Assembly (NCBI RefSeq): GCF_900109205.1
Contig: NZ_FNZB01000003.1
Coordinates: 372,001 to 436,000, forward strand
Length of the DNA stretch: 64,000 bases
Direction: 5' to 3'
DNA from: Sphingomonas sp. OV641
GTDB taxonomy: Bacteria > Pseudomonadota > Alphaproteobacteria > Sphingomonadales > Sphingomonadaceae
In this document: one piece after another, positions 20,083 to 28,701 of the stretch
Layout: every line of letters begins with the position of its first letter
Position numbering within the stretch: the first letter of the stretch is position 1
Notes under the pieces: model-generated
Databases searched by the model: none
What the model was told of the DNA's origin: nothing
The model's input: the letters and a program-made list of their open reading frames with translations, nothing else
Program-made: the position numbers and the translations under genes

Positions 20083-21191
20083 GCGGCTTCTTTCGTTGGG
20101 GTGTCGTCTCGCAGGCTGGCGACGATGGCCAGTAGCTGGTCGACGCGGTGCGCGCAGGTGTGGCGCGCCTTGATGGTGGCGAGGCCGTGCGCGGCGAGCG
20201 ATTGGCGAAGGCCCGCATCGTCGCGAAGGGCCGTGAGATGGCGGGTCATTTCCGGGCCGTCTCGGGCGACCAGATAGTCGCGCCAGGGTGTGAACAGTCC
20301 TTCGGCGTCGTCCCACGGTGCAGAGACGAGCGGGATGCCGCAGGCGAGCGCCTCAAACACGCGGATCGTCGGGATGCCGGGAAGGATGGTGGCATAGTAA
20401 CGCCGCGGCACGTGGACGGTCGCGAGGTGGCGGGCGAAGATGTCGGGCGCGGCAGCATTGGGCGCCCAGCCATGGTAGCGCACGCCATAGCGATCGAGCG
20501 TCGCCAGCCCCTCCGCCGGATAGCGGACGCCGTAGATGTCGAGCGGGAGCTTCGCACCCTGCGCCGGAGCGAAGAGGAAACGTTCGAGTTCTTCGGTCCG
20601 CTCGCCGTCGCCCCAGTTGCCGATCCAGACGAGGCCTTCGCGCTCGCCCTCCTCGACCGGCGGGTGAAAGCGGCGCAGGTCGGCGGCTTCGTGCCACGTC
20701 CAGACGCGCTTGCCCCAGCCCCACGTGCGGTAGATCTCGCTCAGCGTCTCGCCGAAGGCGAGAACGCCGTCGTAGCCGCTGAGATCGTACGCCTTCATCG
20801 CTTCGGGTTCACTGACCGCGCGGTGATGCGTGTCGTGGAACAGGAGGGTGAAACGGGCGCCGCGCTTGCGCAGCGTGCCGATCGCCGCGACGAGTTCGTG
20901 GTCGTTCCATTCGTGGACGATGACGAGGTCGGCGCTGTCGGTGAGCTGCTCGACCGGGGTGCCGGGGGCGTAGGTGGTGGCGGTGAGTTCGGGATAGCGT
21001 TCGCGCCAGGCCGTCAAACCTTCCTCGCCATGGTCGGCGAGAAGGTTGGCGAGGCTCCAGGCGCCTTCCGGTTCGTAGGCGACGACGTCATGGCCGCGCG
21101 CGACTAGCTCGCTCAGCACGCCGCGTAGGAAATGCGCGTTGCCGTGGTTCCAGCAGGAGGCGAGGCTGTGGGTGAAATAGACGATCCTCAT
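20079..21191 (-). CDS. CgeB-type glycosyltransferase (first of three)
   Basis: 370 residues, starting MRIVYFTHSLASCWNHGNA. The C-terminal half contains GIPTIRVFEALACGIPLVSAPWDD, the nucleotide-sugar-binding segment of the group. It is paralogous to the next two genes (shared start pattern, N-H/W-N-G motif near residue 15, RGHD after residue 30). Overlaps the GT4 gene and the next transferase by four bases each. Confidence 0.85.
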   Translation of the reverse strand: MRIVYFTHSLASCWNHGNAHFLRGVLSELVARGHDVVAYEPEGAWSLANLLADHGEEGLTAWRERYPELTATTYAPGTPVEQLTDSADLVIVHEWNDHELVAAIGTLRKRGARFTLLFHDTHHRAVSEPEAMKAYDLSGYDGVLAFGETLSEIYRTWGWGKRVWTWHEAADLRRFHPPVEEGEREGLVWIGNWGDGERTEELERFLFAPAQGAKLPLDIYGVRYPAEGLATLDRYGVRYHGWAPNAAAPDIFARHLATVHVPRRYYATILPGIPTIRVFEALACGIPLVSAPWDDAEGLFTPWRDYLVARDGPEMTRHLTALRDDAGLRQSLAAHGLATIKARHTCAHRVDQLLAIVASLRDDTPTKEAA

Positions 21192-22291
21192 GCCGCGGCC
21201 CTTTCGTTGGCGCTGGCGTCGGCATAGAGCGACAGCATGGCAGTGGCGGTGGCGGCGAGCGTGTATCGCACGCCGCGATCGGCGGCCGCCGCGCCCAAGG
21301 CAGCGCGGGCGGCATCGTCAGCGAGCAACGCTGCAATCGCGTCGGACCAGGCGGCGGGATCGTCGCCGGCGACGAAGAGCGCCGCGCCGTCCCACAGCTC
21401 GCGGAAGGTATCGATGTCGGACAAGACCAAAGCGCAGCCGGCCTGCGCGGCCTCCAGTACGGCGAGGCCGAACGGCTCGAAGCAGGCGGCGGAGACGAAC
21501 ACCGGTTGGGTGGCGAGCATCGCCGTCATGCTTTCCGCCGTGAGCTCGCCGAGCAGGTGGAGGTGCTCGACGGGGACCGACGCCCCATGCGGCGCGCGGG
21601 TCGAGCCGGCGGCGTAGAGCGGCGCGGCGAGGCGCGCGGCGGCGGCGTCGAGCAGGGGCGTGCGTTTCACCTCGTCCCACAGCCGTCCGGCGGTGAAGGC
21701 GATGTGGCGCGTGCGGACGGGGGCGACCGGCGTGGGCGTGCGGCCGTTGTGGATGGCGACCGGCAGCTCGCGCAGGCCATAGGTACGCGCAACGGTGCGG
21801 GCGTAGCTTTCGCTCGGCGCGATGACGCGGGTGGCGCGACGCAGTCCCTGCGCGGCAAGCGCGCGGTGCCAATCTAACTTAGGATCGAGTGGCGAAGCGG
21901 GGCGCGCGGCTTCCCACCAGGTCGCGACGCAGCCGTGCGCGGCGACGATCATCGGCAGGTCGCCAGGCAGGGTCGCCGCGAGCGCCGGCTGGTTGACGTG
22001 GATCAGGTCGGCACGGTGCGCGGTCGCGAGCATCGCGATCGTCGCCGCGGCATGCTGCACCGAGACAGCATCGTCGGTGAGCCAGTCGAGCGGCTCGCCG
22101 GTTTCAACCAAGGTCACGCGCGGGATGCAGGCGACTTCGGCGCGCTGCGCCTTGGAGGGGGCGGGGCCGAGCAGGGCGAGGATCGTGGTGACGCCTGCGT
22201 CGCTCAGCGCGGCGGCGAGATCGACGGCGTAGCGCCACACACCGCCCACCGCATCGACCGTCATCAGGATGCGCTGCGGCGCAGCGCGCAT
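21188..22291 (-). CDS. glycosyltransferase family 4
   Basis: 367 residues. It begins MRAAPQRILMTVDAVGGVWRY, the usual GT4 N-terminal strand and sugar-acceptor loop. The C-terminal domain shows FVSAACFEPFGLAVLEAAQAG, the E-x7-E retaining GT-B signature. A retaining transferase using a nucleotide-sugar donor; acceptor unknown. The start (22291) and the preceding stop overlap by one base (TGATG). Confidence 0.87.
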   Translation of the reverse strand: MRAAPQRILMTVDAVGGVWRYAVDLAAALSDAGVTTILALLGPAPSKAQRAEVACIPRVTLVETGEPLDWLTDDAVSVQHAAATIAMLATAHRADLIHVNQPALAATLPGDLPMIVAAHGCVATWWEAARPASPLDPKLDWHRALAAQGLRRATRVIAPSESYARTVARTYGLRELPVAIHNGRTPTPVAPVRTRHIAFTAGRLWDEVKRTPLLDAAAARLAAPLYAAGSTRAPHGASVPVEHLHLLGELTAESMTAMLATQPVFVSAACFEPFGLAVLEAAQAGCALVLSDIDTFRELWDGAALFVAGDDPAAWSDAIAALLADDAARAALGAAAADRGVRYTLAATATAMLSLYADASANERAAA

Positions 22292-23364
22292 CAGACTGCG
22301 ACCTTCATGGCAGGCTGCCGCACGCCAAGGGGAAGGCCGCGTTCTTCCGACAGCCACCTGGCGAGGCGGCGCAGGCCGGTGCGCCAGTCGGCGGGCTTGG
22401 CGAGGCCGAGCGCCTCTTCCGCGGCGCGGCGGTCGGCGACGAAATAGCGCTGGTCGCCGGCGCGCCAGCTGCCGAAGCGCAGGTCGATCGGGCGGCCGAC
22501 GACCGTCTCGATCTCGGCCAAGACGGTTCGCAGGCTGACGGCATTGTCGGGACCGCCGCCGAGGTTGAAGACGTGTCCGCTGTGCTGGTCGATCTGGCGC
22601 CAGAGCGCGAGATAGGTGTCGACCGCGTCGCTGACCTCGAGGATGTCGCGGACCTGATGGCCGTCGCCGTAGATGTCGATGGCGCGGCCTTCGAGCGCGC
22701 GGATCAGGAAATGGGCGACCCAGCCCTGGTCCTCGGTGCCCATCTGCCGCTCGCCATAGATGCAGCTCATCCGCAGCACGGCACTCGGCACGCCATAGCT
22801 GCGGGCGTAATCGAGGACATACTGGTCGGCGGCGCCCTTGGAGCAGCCATAGGGCGTGTGGAAGTCGAGCGGTCGGCTCTCGCCGATGCCATAGGCGTTT
22901 ACCAGCGGATCGACCGGCTGGTAACCGCGATCGGTCTCGTCGAAGGTGAGATCGGCGAGATCGCCATAGACCTTGTTGGTCGACGCGAAGATCACCGCTG
23001 GCGTCTGCGCGGCGGTGCGCGCGGCCTCCAGCACGTTTAGCGTGCCGGTGATGTTGATCGCGAAGTCGGCGCGCGGATCGATCAGGCTGGTGGTGACGGC
23101 GACCTGCGCGGCCATGTGGAACACGGCCTGCGCTTCCTGCACCGCCGCGGTCATCGTGGCCTCGTCGCGGATGTCGGCGACGCGCACGTCAATTTTGTCG
23201 CCGTGGTTCGCCTTCAGCCAATCGAGGTTCCGCTTTACGCCATCGCGAACGAGCGCATCATAGACGATGACGCGGTGTCCTTCGCCGGCAAGGCGATGCG
23301 CAAGGTTGCTGCCGATGAACCCCGCGCCGCCGGTGACGAGGATCGGACGCTGATCGTCTGTCAT
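22291..23364 (-). CDS. NAD-dependent sugar-nucleotide epimerase (CDP-paratose 2-epimerase-like)
   Basis: 357 residues. Extended SDR with the N-terminal motif ILVTGGAGFIGSNLA, the ASTNKVYGDL segment that is characteristic of CDP-paratose/tyvelose 2-epimerases, and a TPYGCSKGAADQYVLDYA block with the active-site Tyr. The exact substrate cannot be fixed without a structure-guided comparison. It overlaps the upstream epimerase by four bases and the GT4 start by one. Confidence 0.85.
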   Translation of the reverse strand: MTDDQRPILVTGGAGFIGSNLAHRLAGEGHRVIVYDALVRDGVKRNLDWLKANHGDKIDVRVADIRDEATMTAAVQEAQAVFHMAAQVAVTTSLIDPRADFAINITGTLNVLEAARTAAQTPAVIFASTNKVYGDLADLTFDETDRGYQPVDPLVNAYGIGESRPLDFHTPYGCSKGAADQYVLDYARSYGVPSAVLRMSCIYGERQMGTEDQGWVAHFLIRALEGRAIDIYGDGHQVRDILEVSDAVDTYLALWRQIDQHSGHVFNLGGGPDNAVSLRTVLAEIETVVGRPIDLRFGSWRAGDQRYFVADRRAAEEALGLAKPADWRTGLRRLARWLSEERGLPLGVRQPAMKVAV

Positions 23365-24479
23365 GCGACGAGCCCGCGCTTTTCGAGTTCGGCGCGCGCG
23401 TGGCTGACGCGATCCTCGGCGGTCTGCTGCGCGACCCAGTCGGCGAGGACGGCCAGTTCGGTCTCGAAATCGGCGGTGGCGCGGAAGCCGAGCTTCTCCG
23501 CTGCGAGTGATGTGTCGCAGAAGCAATGACGAATGTCGCCGACGCGGGCCTTGCCGACGATCTCCGGCGCGGCGTCATTCTGGCCCATCGCGCGACCGAG
23601 CGCCTCGGCAACCTCGGTGACGGAGCGGTCGTGGCCCGAACCGACGTTGAAGGTGCCACCGACCGCCTCGGGCAGGACCAAAGCATCGGCGAAGGCGCGG
23701 GCGACGTCACCGACATGGACGAAGTCGCGGCGCTGTTCGCCATCCTCAAACACCATCGGGCGCTGCTTGTTGAGCAGGCGCGAGGCGAAGATCGCGAGCA
23801 CGCCGGTGTATGGGTTGGAGAGCGCCTGGCCTGGGCCATAGACGTTGAACAGGCGCAGGCAGACGCTTTCGATGCCGTAGGGCGCGCCCATGATGTGGGT
23901 GGTGCGCTCCTGCACGTATTTGTTCAGCGCATAGATTGAGGAGAGCGCCGGGCGCTTGGTCTCGGGCGTGGCGACGGGGGTGAGCGGGCGACCCTGCGCG
24001 TCGGTGGGATCCCATTGGCGCATGCCGTCGCGGATCATGCCGCGCGCCGCGTCCTCGACCAGCGTGCCATCGGCATCGCGGTACAGGCCCTCTCCGTAGA
24101 TGCTCATGGAGGAGGCGGTGACGACGCGGCGCACGGGCCTGTCGATCAGCCGTTCGAACAGTACCGCGGTGCCGACGTCGTTGACCGAGGTGTAGCGCTC
24201 CACCTCGTACATCGACTGGCCCACGCCGACTTCCGCGGCAAGGTGGACGACGCTGTCGATGCCGTCGAGCGCCTTCGCCACGGCATCGCCGTCGCGCACG
24301 TCAGCGACGACCAGTTCGGCCTCGGGAGAAAGATTGGCGGGACGCTGGCCGCCATCACCGTGGACTTGCGGCAGGAGATTGTCGAGGATACGCACGCGGT
24401 TGCCACGGCGGAGCAATTCTTCGGTGACAAAGCGCCCGATGAACCCGGCGCCGCCCGTGATCAGAATATGTTCGCTCAT
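23361..24479 (-). CDS. NAD-dependent sugar-nucleotide epimerase/dehydratase
   Basis: 372 residues, first gene of the operon. EHILITGGAGFIGRFV is the Rossmann motif, ASSMSIYGEGLYRD the Ser/Thr strand, and YALNKYVQE supplies Tyr and Lys; NVYGPGQALSNPYTG follows. The layout resembles dTDP-rhamnose 4-epimerase-type enzymes. With the second epimerase and the fused decarboxylase it could supply two or three unusual donors to the four transferases. The start at 24479 faces a 189-base gap shared with a divergent phosphatase gene. Confidence 0.85.
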   Translation of the reverse strand: MSEHILITGGAGFIGRFVTEELLRRGNRVRILDNLLPQVHGDGGQRPANLSPEAELVVADVRDGDAVAKALDGIDSVVHLAAEVGVGQSMYEVERYTSVNDVGTAVLFERLIDRPVRRVVTASSMSIYGEGLYRDADGTLVEDAARGMIRDGMRQWDPTDAQGRPLTPVATPETKRPALSSIYALNKYVQERTTHIMGAPYGIESVCLRLFNVYGPGQALSNPYTGVLAIFASRLLNKQRPMVFEDGEQRRDFVHVGDVARAFADALVLPEAVGGTFNVGSGHDRSVTEVAEALGRAMGQNDAAPEIVGKARVGDIRHCFCDTSLAAEKLGFRATADFETELAVLADWVAQQTAEDRVSHARAELEKRGLVA

Positions 24480-24668
24480 CAGTCCCCGCTTTGTGTTTGT
24501 TCTGGTTTTCCGCCGGCTTAGCGACGGCCCCACGGGAGCAGGAACATCTTCATCTACCCTTTGTTCCCGAAGCGATATGATCGCGGTGCGACTTCGCGCG
24601 CTTTTCCGGAACGCGGATGCGGGCCGTCCGTTGGGGACGTCTTCAACAAAGATGCGTCGGGGGACTGA

Positions 24669-25265
24669 TTGGCGGCGATCATTCATCTCGTTCGGCACGG
24701 CGCGCATGCCGATGCCGGTCGGGTGCTGACGGGGCGAGGGGGAGACGACGGTCTCGCTGCGGCCGGGGCGGCGCAGGCCGCCTGGGCCGCCGAGCGACTG
24801 GCATCGCAGGCTATCGTTCGCGTGGAAAGCAGTCCGCAGCGACGGACACGCGAGACGGCCTCAGTGATCGCGGCTGCCTTTGGCATCGCCCCCCGGATCG
24901 TCGATGCGCTGGACGAACTCGACTTTGGCGACTGGACCGGACGGGTCATCGCCGATCTGGACGGTGATCCGGCCTGGACGCACTGGAACACCGCCCGATC
25001 AGCCGCGCAAATTCCCGGTGGCGAGCGGATGACGGACGCCGTGGCGCGCGCGGTGGAACACCTCGGGGCGCTTGGCGCCGGCACATGGGACGGAGCGATC
25101 GTCTGCGTTTCCCATTCCGACATCATTCGCGGGGTGGTGGCGCATTACCTTGGCTTGTCGCTCGATCGCATGCTGGCTTTTGACGTCGACCCGGGCTCGA
25201 TCACCAGTCTGGTGGTGGGAGAATGGGGCGGGCGGTTGTTGTCGCTGAATGTCCGGGCAGCGTGA
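24669..25265 (+). CDS. histidine phosphatase family protein
   Basis: 198 residues, starting from a TTG (the codons read LAAIIHLVRHGAHA) with GGGGGA close upstream. LVRHGAHA carries the phospho-His motif, SSPQRRTRETA the second Arg, DELDFGDWTG the acid/base region, and VSHSDIIRG the C-terminal His. It belongs to the phosphoglycerate-mutase-like branch; it is probably a broad-specificity phosphatase. Divergent from the glycan operon, so it might remove phosphate from a sugar intermediate, but this is only context. Confidence 0.85.
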   Translation: MAAIIHLVRHGAHADAGRVLTGRGGDDGLAAAGAAQAAWAAERLASQAIVRVESSPQRRTRETASVIAAAFGIAPRIVDALDELDFGDWTGRVIADLDGDPAWTHWNTARSAAQIPGGERMTDAVARAVEHLGALGAGTWDGAIVCVSHSDIIRGVVAHYLGLSLDRMLAFDVDPGSITSLVVGEWGGRLLSLNVRAA

Positions 25266-25272
25266 TGGTTCG

Positions 25273-25776
25273 TCAGTCGGCCGTCTTCTCATCCAAAGCG
25301 TCAAGCACCTGTTCGGGTGAGACGTCCCGCTTGATCTCGTCGATCTCCGGGTCGCTGCCCACGCCCATCTTCTGCGCCATTCGCTCGATCATGCCAGCAA
25401 GGCGCGTCAGTTCATGTTCGGTCAGCAGCGAGATGTGGAGATCTAGGTCTCCGCGCCGGTCCGCCGCAGCGGACATGCGGTTTTGCGAGATGAGCACAAA
25501 TGTGGACAGGAAGATCGCCTCAACCGACGCCTCCATCGCAAGGATCACGAAGGTGGGATCGAACGGCCGCAACCCGGGAATCCAGCCCAGGTTCCAGACG
25601 ATCCATCCACCGAACAAGGCGGCGTGCAGCGCCACGAAGCGCATCGAGCCGGCGAACTGCGTAATCCTGTCCGCGATCCGATCGCCCAGCGGAGCACGCT
25701 CAGCTTCGCGCTCGGCACGGGCGGCGAGCCGCTCGATATTGTCGCGCAGGGTATGCGCCATCTGACCGTCACTCAT
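25273..25776 (-). CDS. DUF1003 membrane protein
   Basis: 167 residues from the ATG at 25776 (MSDGQMAHT). Two hydrophobic helices surround ALHAALFGGWIVWNLG and MEASVEAIFLSTFVL, the DUF1003 core; a SQNRMSAAADRRGDLDLH block follows. The long acidic tail is cytoplasmic. The function of DUF1003 is unknown. It converges on the phosphatase gene and is divergent from the MDR dehydrogenase. Confidence 0.88.
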   Translation of the reverse strand: MSDGQMAHTLRDNIERLAARAEREAERAPLGDRIADRITQFAGSMRFVALHAALFGGWIVWNLGWIPGLRPFDPTFVILAMEASVEAIFLSTFVLISQNRMSAAADRRGDLDLHISLLTEHELTRLAGMIERMAQKMGVGSDPEIDEIKRDVSPEQVLDALDEKTAD

Positions 25777-25864
25777 ACTATCATCAACCCGGCATTGCTG
25801 CCGGCGGCAAACGCGCCAGACGGCGATATCGACCATCCAACATCGTACGAAAGGCGGTAAAGAA

Positions 25865-26830
25865 GTGACCGAATTGATGCAGGCAGCAGTACTACAGGGC
25901 CCGGGTTCGATCAGCGTCGAACAGGTGCCCGTGCCGCAGCCGGGCCCGGGCGAGGTGCGGGTGCGGATCGAAGGGTGCGGCGTCTGCGCTTCCAATGTCG
26001 AGCCCTGGGAGGGGCAGCCCTGGTCAAGCTGGCCAGGCGCGCCGGGCGGCCTTGGTCATGAGGCCTGGGGCGTAGTGGATGCGGTGGGGCAGGGTGCCGA
26101 TATGGCGGTCGGCACGCGCGTGGCCATGCTTTCCGAACGGGCGTTCGCCGGTTATGACGTGGCGCCGGTCGAAAAGGTCGTGCCGCTGCCGCCGGCGCTG
26201 AACGGCCAGCCGTTCCCGGGAGAGCCGATCGCCTGCGCCGTCAACATCTTTCGCCGTGCGCAGATCGAGCCGGGCCAATGGGTCGCGATCATCGGTATCG
26301 GCTTTCTCGGCGCCATCCTGACGCGGCTGGCGAGCGAAGCGGGGGCGAAGGTCATCGCGATCTCCCGGCGCGAGGAGTCGCTCGAACTGGCTCGAAAATT
26401 CGGGGCGGAAGTGACCATACCGATGATCGACCATTACAAGATCATCGGCGAGGTTGGGCAGCGTACCGGCGGCAGCTTCTGCCCGCGTGTGATCGAGGCC
26501 GTCGGCAAGCAATGGCCGCTGGACCTGGCAGGCGAACTGATCGGCTTCGGCGGGCGGCTGGTGATTGCCGGCTATCATCAGGATGGTCCGCGCCAAGTGA
26601 ACGTGCAGAACTGGAACTGGAAAGGGATCGACGTCGTCAACGCGCATGAGCGCGACCTGACGGTTCAGATGCGCGGACTGCGCGAGGCGGTCGACCTTGT
26701 CGCCAGCGGCCGGCTTGATCCGACGCCGCTTTACACCGGTCGCTACCCGCTCGATCGACTCAACGAGGCTCTGACCGCCACGCGCGACAAGCCGGGCGGA
26801 TTCGTGAAGGCGCTGGTTACCATGGGGTGA
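25865..26830 (+). CDS. MDR-family zinc-type alcohol dehydrogenase-like protein
   Basis: 321 residues from a GTG, with an A-rich GGTAAAGAA upstream. GroES-like N-terminal domain (EVRVRIEGCGVCASN, GGLGHEAWGVV) and a Rossmann domain with AIIGIGFLGAILTRLA. The CxxC lobe that binds structural zinc in many members is absent, so this is a short-form MDR. The substrate is unknown. Confidence 0.87.
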   Translation: MTELMQAAVLQGPGSISVEQVPVPQPGPGEVRVRIEGCGVCASNVEPWEGQPWSSWPGAPGGLGHEAWGVVDAVGQGADMAVGTRVAMLSERAFAGYDVAPVEKVVPLPPALNGQPFPGEPIACAVNIFRRAQIEPGQWVAIIGIGFLGAILTRLASEAGAKVIAISRREESLELARKFGAEVTIPMIDHYKIIGEVGQRTGGSFCPRVIEAVGKQWPLDLAGELIGFGGRLVIAGYHQDGPRQVNVQNWNWKGIDVVNAHERDLTVQMRGLREAVDLVASGRLDPTPLYTGRYPLDRLNEALTATRDKPGGFVKALVTMG

Positions 26831-27252
26831 AAGCGTCGCGCACGGCGCTTCAATGGCTTAGCGGGAAAGGACCAATTCGGGCTTTTGCGTGAGCCATTGA
26901 AGCGTTCGAAAGTGCAGCGTCAGGAATCCTAGGATGATCCGCGATTCGCAGTCGGTGCAAAAACGAGCGGCCCAGTTTCCTCTATTAAAAACAGCAAGTT
27001 ATAAGTTTTTCGACGCATTTTCGCGGCCGGCATCGAGTCAAGGCGGTATATTTCGGAAATGTGGCAAGGCCCGGACTTGATCGACTCACGGGCCTGTTCC
27101 TAAACCTTGCTCAGTCGGCTCGGCACGTTCTGCCTGAGGCGCTCAAACGAACCATCGTCGTAGCCGACCGTGGCGGGGGCCACATCGGGGGACAGTTTTG
27201 CTCTGTTGATTTGTGGTCGCGACCCCGTGTCGCGGCCCTAGGAAAGGTGTGC
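26831..27252. promoter_or_regulatory. region upstream of dnaA
   Basis: About 420 bases with a distinctly AT-rich stretch near 26980-27015 (runs of A and T around TTATAAGTTTTT). It very likely holds the dnaA promoter. I searched it for TTATNCACA-type DnaA boxes and saw no cluster, so I do not call an origin. Confidence 0.4.
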
Positions 27253-28653
27253 GTGCCGTTGTCACAGTTTGTGGTGCCAGACGATGCGGGGGAAATGGCA
27301 CGGGCATGGGCACGGGTGCGGACCAACCTGCGCGAGTCCGCCGGGGCGCGGCTGTTCGACCAATGGCTGAAGCCGATGCAACTGGACGACAGCGGCGATG
27401 ATGATCGCGTTCGGCTGACACTGCCGTCTGCGTTCATGACCAACTGGGTTCGCAGCCACTATGCTGATCGGCTGTTTCACGAATTCCGCGCAGTCCTGCC
27501 GCACATCCGCGCCGTTGCGATCGAGACGGCCCCGACGCGCCACACGCCTGCGGTGATCACGATGGCGCCGGCCGAAGCGCCTGCGCCTGTGCTCTCCGCA
27601 TCAGAGGCTCCCGAGCCGTCGGACGTGGAGCGTCCGGCATTGGAGCCGCGCTACACCTTTGATCGATTTGTCGTGGACGCGTCCAACCGCGTCGCGTTCA
27701 ACGCGGCCAGGGCGCTGGCGGAGCCTGGCCCTGTTCGCTTCAGCCCGCTGTTCCTTCATTCCGGCACTGGGCAGGGCAAGACGCATCTGATGCATGCGAT
27801 CGGCCATTCCTTCATTGCGGCTGTTCCTGGCGCCCGCGTGATCGCCATGTCGGCCGAGCGCTTCATGTTCGATTTTGTGGCGGCGCTGCGTGCCCGCGAC
27901 ACCTTCGCGTTCAAGGCGCGGCTGCGCTCGGCGGACCTGCTGCTGATCGATGACCTGCAGTTCATCGCCGGCAAGGACGCGACACAGGAAGAGTTCTTCC
28001 ATACGGTCAACGAGATCATGGCGGCGGGCAAGCGCCTGGTGATTTCCGCCGATCGCTGCCCACAGGCGCTGGACGGCATCGAACAGCGGATCATCGGGCG
28101 GATGGCAATCGGCCTGGTGGCCGACATCAAGGCGCCGTCGCTGGAACTGCGCCGCACGATCCTTGACCGAAAGGTCGCCGATCTGCCGGATACCAGGGTT
28201 CCGCACGAGGTGCTGGACATGCTGGCGGCCCGGATCACGGGCAACATCCGCGAGCTGGAAGGCGCGCTGAACCGCGTCGTCGCTTATGCCCAGCTGACCG
28301 GTGAGACGATCGATCTCGACTTTGCAATCGCGACGCTCGGCGATGTGCTGCGCGGCAGCCAGCGCCGGGTGACGATCGACGAGATCCAGAAGCTGGTGTC
28401 CACTCATTTTGACCTGAAGCCGATCGACCTTGTTTCGGCGCGCAGGGCGCGCGCGGTGGCGCGGCCGCGGCAGATCGCGATGTACCTGTCCAAGCGGCTG
28501 ACGACACGGTCGCTGCCGGAGATCGGCCGCAAGTTTGGTGGGCGCGACCACTCCACGGTGATCCACGCGGTGCGGCGGATCGAGGAATTGCGTGACAGCG
28601 ACCGCGAGGTTGATGGCGCGGTGCGCACCTTGATGCGCGAACTGGAGGGCTGA
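27253..28653 (+). CDS. dnaA: chromosomal replication initiator protein DnaA
   Basis: 466 residues from the GTG at 27253, chosen because AGGAAAGG ends 5 bases before it; the ATG at 27295 is an alternative, and the frame stays open to 27061. Domain I (WARVRTNLRESAGARLFDQWL) is followed by a Pro/Ala linker. The AAA+ domain has Walker A GTGQGKTHL, Walker B LLIDDLQF and the box VII Arg region LEGALNRVVAY. Domain IV ends in GRDHSTVIHAVRRIEEL, the DNA-binding signature. It opens replication origins. No dnaN follows; the next gene is convergent. Confidence 0.97.
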   Translation: MPLSQFVVPDDAGEMARAWARVRTNLRESAGARLFDQWLKPMQLDDSGDDDRVRLTLPSAFMTNWVRSHYADRLFHEFRAVLPHIRAVAIETAPTRHTPAVITMAPAEAPAPVLSASEAPEPSDVERPALEPRYTFDRFVVDASNRVAFNAARALAEPGPVRFSPLFLHSGTGQGKTHLMHAIGHSFIAAVPGARVIAMSAERFMFDFVAALRARDTFAFKARLRSADLLLIDDLQFIAGKDATQEEFFHTVNEIMAAGKRLVISADRCPQALDGIEQRIIGRMAIGLVADIKAPSLELRRTILDRKVADLPDTRVPHEVLDMLAARITGNIRELEGALNRVVAYAQLTGETIDLDFAIATLGDVLRGSQRRVTIDEIQKLVSTHFDLKPIDLVSARRARAVARPRQIAMYLSKRLTTRSLPEIGRKFGGRDHSTVIHAVRRIEELRDSDREVDGAVRTLMRELEG

Positions 28654-28701
28654 TCGCTCTTGCCGCCAGGTGACGCGTGGCGAAACGCGCTCGCTCGGTG
28701 C

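Noticed and set aside
26831..27252. Replication origin next to dnaA
   Set aside because: No cluster of DnaA boxes is visible and dnaN does not follow; sphingomonad origins often lie away from dnaA.
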